A stretch of 64,000 nt of DNA. Origin: CAZABP01 sp964483245. Its GTDB lineage: Bacteria > Planctomycetota > UBA1135 > UBA2386. The stretch is taken from the NCBI GenBank assembly GCA_964483245.1, contig CAZABP010000006.1:1-64000 (forward strand), given 5' to 3'. A program made the position numbers and the translations under genes. Numbering within the stretch: position 1 is the stretch's first letter; every line of letters starts with the position of its first letter. The notes under the pieces are model-generated. The model was not told the origin of the DNA. It searched no databases and saw only the letters and a program-made list of their open reading frames with translations. Shown piece by piece: positions 61,537 to 64,000 of this stretch.

Positions 61537-62595
61537 ATGATCGCGCGCGCCATGCGCCGCGCCTGCACGCTGCTGTTGCTCGCCTCGATGGCGCCGCTCG
61601 CCTGCGCGCAGCGCACGTCCAGCACGCTGCAGGTCGGCGCCGACACGCTGACGATCGAGTGGACGCCGACCGCGCTGCGCGGGCGCACGGCGGCGCGCGA
61701 GCTGCGCCCCGGCACCGTGTGGCGCATGAGCCGCGACGAACCACCGCTGTTGACGACTCCGATCCCGCTGCTGACCGGCGGCGTCGTGATTCCCCCCGGC
61801 GCGACGCGGCTGTCGGCGCGCTATCTCGGCGAACGGCTGTGGTCGATCGTGATGTTCCGCGACGCGAACCTGTTCCACGAGCAGGTCGCCTACGACGAGG
61901 TGCCGGTCGTGCTGCGCGACGAGCCGGTCGCGCAGGAGATGCTGGACCTGGCACTCAGCAGCACGGACGGCGCCGTGGAGCTGACGCTGCGCTGGGGCCG
62001 CCATTCGCTGCGGCAGCAGCTCGTTCCGCTGCAGCTGGTGAGCCATGAGGGACGCTTCCTCGGGGAACCGGCGACGTTCACGTTCTACTCCGTGCCGGCC
62101 GGCGACGACGTCATGCGGGTGTTGCGCGAGCGGCAGCTCCGGATCGGGGACGTGCAGCAGAGCGGCGGCGCGCGGCTCGGCTATGCGATCGAAGCGTGCT
62201 GCCGCGACGGCGATGCGCTGTGCCTGCGCTTCCGCGATCTGACGGCGACGCGCTTGGCGCGCGACCTGCAGCTCGCGCGCGACGAGCAGACGCGGCTCGC
62301 GCAGATGCTCGAAGCAGCCGATGGCGAGCGCCGCGAGCGGGTGCGCGAGCGATTGACCGCGGTCGAGACCACGCTGGCGGGACTCGAACAGGCGCAGGCG
62401 GCGCGGACCGGCCTGCTACCGGACGCGGAGCTGACCGGCACCCTGCTCGACGGCGCCGCCGCCGATCCGGCGCTGCTGACGGCGATCGCGGAACCCGACG
62501 GTGAGCAGGCGAAGATCCGCGCGACGTTCGCCGGGCGGACCACCGAATTCCTGCTCGGGCCGGACTTCCCGCGCGCTCACCAGGGGCGGCGGTAG
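61537..62595 (+). CDS. Secreted DUF2911-like protein, 352 aa
   Basis: After a signal peptide ending near Leu-Ala-Cys-Ala-Gln comes a region like DUF2911: RPGTVWRMSRDEPPLLTTPI, IPPGATRLSARYLGERLWSIVMF, then a beta-rich part and a helical segment (about residues 235-290). Starts at 61537 and 61552 are both possible. Function unknown. The 3' end overlaps the convergent anti-sigma-like gene by 19 bases. Confidence 0.7.
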   Translation: MIARAMRRACTLLLLASMAPLACAQRTSSTLQVGADTLTIEWTPTALRGRTAARELRPGTVWRMSRDEPPLLTTPIPLLTGGVVIPPGATRLSARYLGERLWSIVMFRDANLFHEQVAYDEVPVVLRDEPVAQEMLDLALSSTDGAVELTLRWGRHSLRQQLVPLQLVSHEGRFLGEPATFTFYSVPAGDDVMRVLRERQLRIGDVQQSGGARLGYAIEACCRDGDALCLRFRDLTATRLARDLQLARDEQTRLAQMLEAADGERRERVRERLTAVETTLAGLEQAQAARTGLLPDAELTGTLLDGAAADPALLTAIAEPDGEQAKIRATFAGRTTEFLLGPDFPRAHQGRR

Positions 62596-63485
62596 AGCGC
62601 CTCGCCGTCCTCGACGACGCCGACGTAGCGGAACCGGAAGATCCGCCGCACGCCCGGCCGCGGCTCGCTCTCGAGCTGCATCCAGTCCACGAGCCCGTCC
62701 GGCTCGTCCAGCAAGAGCTCCACGCGCTGCAGCTTCTGCTGCGCCTGCGCCGCCGTCCGCTCTGCAACCAAACGCACCCGCGCAGGGCCGCCGACTTCGC
62801 GCGGCGGTTCGCGCCCGACCGTGTGCAGCGCGAACTCGACCGGCAATGTCGCCAACACGCCGTGCAGATCGAGGAAGCCGACCTCGAGCAGCATCCCGAG
62901 CATCTGCTCGAATTCCTGCTGCTCCGACAGCGGCTTCGACAGCCGGACGTTCGTGCCGGCGTGCGCCCACAGCGTCTCGCCGTCACAACCGAACTCGAAC
63001 CGGCCGAACAGCGTGCTCTGTCCGACGATGCGGAACCGGTTCCCCGGTCGCAGCGTGAACTCGTAGTGGCTGCGCAGTTGCTCCGCCATCTCGCCTCCCT
63101 GCTGTTCGAACGTCAGCTCGAACCGGCGATCCACCGGCTCGTCGATCCGATCGAGCGCGAGCGCGACCATCGCTTCTGCGCGCGGCAATGCGGCTCCCCT
63201 CGGCCAGAACCAGATCCCGAACGCGACGATCAGCAGCGCGGCCGCCGCCGCCAGCATCGGCATCGGGATCACCCGCGCCCCGCGGCGCGGCAACCGCGCC
63301 AGCACCGCATCGATCCGCGCCTCGCGCGACTCGGCATCGGCGGTGTGCAGTGTGCGCAGCAGCCCGTGCACGAACCGCTGCTCGACGACCCATGCGCGCG
63401 CGGCGGCGTCCACCGGGGGTGCTACGTCGCCGTCGTCGAGCGTCTCGTCCGGGCGCGGCGGTTCGTCGTCGGTCGCCGGGCTCAC
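62577..63485 (-). CDS. Anti-sigma-like membrane protein, 302 aa
   Basis: The GTG start overlaps the ECF sigma stop (GTGA at 63482-63485). An acidic cytoplasmic part (residues 1-72) is followed by one span (about 73-95, MLAAAAALLIVAFGIWFW) and an outer domain of about 205 residues: FELTFEQQGGEMAEQLRSHY, a strand-rich core and a C-terminal RIFRFRYVGVVEDGEALYRR. The outer domain looks like the LolA/outer-membrane lipoprotein-sorting fold, so it may sense lipids or envelope state (inference). Confidence 0.7.
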   Translation of the reverse strand: MSPATDDEPPRPDETLDDGDVAPPVDAAARAWVVEQRFVHGLLRTLHTADAESREARIDAVLARLPRRGARVIPMPMLAAAAALLIVAFGIWFWPRGAALPRAEAMVALALDRIDEPVDRRFELTFEQQGGEMAEQLRSHYEFTLRPGNRFRIVGQSTLFGRFEFGCDGETLWAHAGTNVRLSKPLSEQQEFEQMLGMLLEVGFLDLHGVLATLPVEFALHTVGREPPREVGGPARVRLVAERTAAQAQQKLQRVELLLDEPDGLVDWMQLESEPRPGVRRIFRFRYVGVVEDGEALYRRPW

Positions 63486-64000
63486 GGCGCGTTCCCTTCG
63501 GCGAACTGCTCCGGCTCGACGCGGCCCTCCATGCAGCGCATCAGCTCGGTGCGTGCACGCTGCAGGTGTTTCTTGACGGCTTCGACCCCGAGCGCGAGGC
63601 GCTGCGCGATCTCCTTGCAGTGCAGCCCATGCTCGTAGTGCAACGACACGACCTGCCGGCGCGGCGGGCCGAGCCGGGCCAGGCAGTCGCGCAGCACGTC
63701 CAGCTTTTCGTCGAACGTGTCCCCCGGGAGGCGCTCGAGGGTCTCGAAGCTCCGGTCGAGGTCACGCAGCGATTCCTCGTCGCAATAGTGCACCTTGGAC
63801 CGGCCGAGCCGGCGGCGGTGGTTCAGCAGCAGTTTCCCGGCGATCCCGCGGACCCATGGCCCGAACGGGAGCTGCCGGTCGTAGCGGTCGAGGTTCCGCC
63901 AGGCGACCAGGAACGTCTCCTGCAGCAGGTCCTCGGCCGTGGCGGCGTCCCGCACCGAGGCCAGCAGGAAGGACCGCACGCGGTCGGCGTTCTCCCGCAT
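63482..64000 (-). CDS. ECF sigma factor, 172 aa, possibly 5'-truncated by the window
   Basis: Region 2 (RSFLLASVRDAATAEDLLQE, VAWRNLDRYDRQLPFGPWVR) and region 4 (CLARLGPPRRQVVSLHYEHG, CKEIAQRLALGVEAVKKHLQ) are present. The ATG is the last three bases of the window, and most ECF factors have some 10-20 residues before this point, so the start may lie outside. It is coupled to the anti-sigma-like gene. Confidence 0.85.
   Translation of the reverse strand: MRENADRVRSFLLASVRDAATAEDLLQETFLVAWRNLDRYDRQLPFGPWVRGIAGKLLLNHRRRLGRSKVHYCDEESLRDLDRSFETLERLPGDTFDEKLDVLRDCLARLGPPRRQVVSLHYEHGLHCKEIAQRLALGVEAVKKHLQRARTELMRCMEGRVEPEQFAEGNAP

Overview
This window is GC-rich chromosomal DNA (two 60-base lines I counted gave 62% and 75% G+C). 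It is packed with genes on both strands, and no gene-free stretch exceeds about 250 bases. The likely source is a planctomycete or a close relative. Pointers are many secreted hypothetical proteins with Ala-Gln signal cleavage sites, a planctomycete-style cytochrome c lipoprotein, TAT-targeted Gfo/Idh/MocA and sugar-isomerase-like proteins, FGE/SUMF1-domain proteins, a large Ser/Thr kinase with a TPR tail, ECF sigma/anti-sigma pairs, LpxA, and a shared C-terminal domain on secreted beta-propellers. This is inference from gene content; no rRNA or tRNA gene was seen. Neighbouring genes are often coupled by ATGA or GTGA overlaps.

Layout. 1-3.7 kb: secreted proteins and a GT87 membrane glycosyltransferase. 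3.7-5.1 kb: a lower-GC DprA-like/phosphoribosyltransferase pair whose second gene carries two frameshifts. 5.1-15.6 kb: a long minus-strand run, in transcription order aminopeptidase P, MFS transporter, ergothioneine genes egtB and egtD, a secreted protein, a lysine 2,3-aminomutase (KamA) and two ATP-grasp ligases, the second fused to an acetyltransferase. 15.8-20.3 kb: three translationally coupled secreted proteins (Vgb-like propeller, second propeller, transglutaminase-like). 20.3-24.2 kb: MetF, a dihaem cytochrome c lipoprotein and a GNAT. 24.2-30.2 kb: a tandem array of five paralogous secreted proteins.

30.3-34.0 kb: a DNA glycosylase and DUF2130 pair, a repeat element with inverted ends that supply the stop codons of both flanking genes, then a Cys-rich peptide, a CCxxCC periplasmic protein, an anti-sigma factor and an ECF sigma factor. 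34.2-37.8 kb: a divergent PTS enzyme I and a ClC channel. 37.9-42.4 kb: LpxA and two M16-like proteins without a zinc site. 42.4-48.5 kb: porin-like barrel, small membrane protein, GT4 glycosyltransferase, BtpA-family protein, two tandem copies of the repeat family, GT87 transferase and YchF. 48.5-54.9 kb: membrane protein, oxidoreductase, FGE-domain lipoprotein, TIM-barrel isomerase-like protein and Ser/Thr kinase. 55.0-59.9 kb: a GT39-like protein coupled to a 1218-residue protein holding a voltage-sensor-like domain without a pore. 60.0-64.0 kb: kelch-type and DUF2911-like secreted proteins and a second sigma/anti-sigma pair cut by the window edge.

The points most worth following are the KamA/double ATP-grasp/GNAT operon (possible beta-lysine conjugate), the pore-less voltage-sensor protein, the palindromic repeat family, the five-paralogue array and the decaying DprA/PRTase module.
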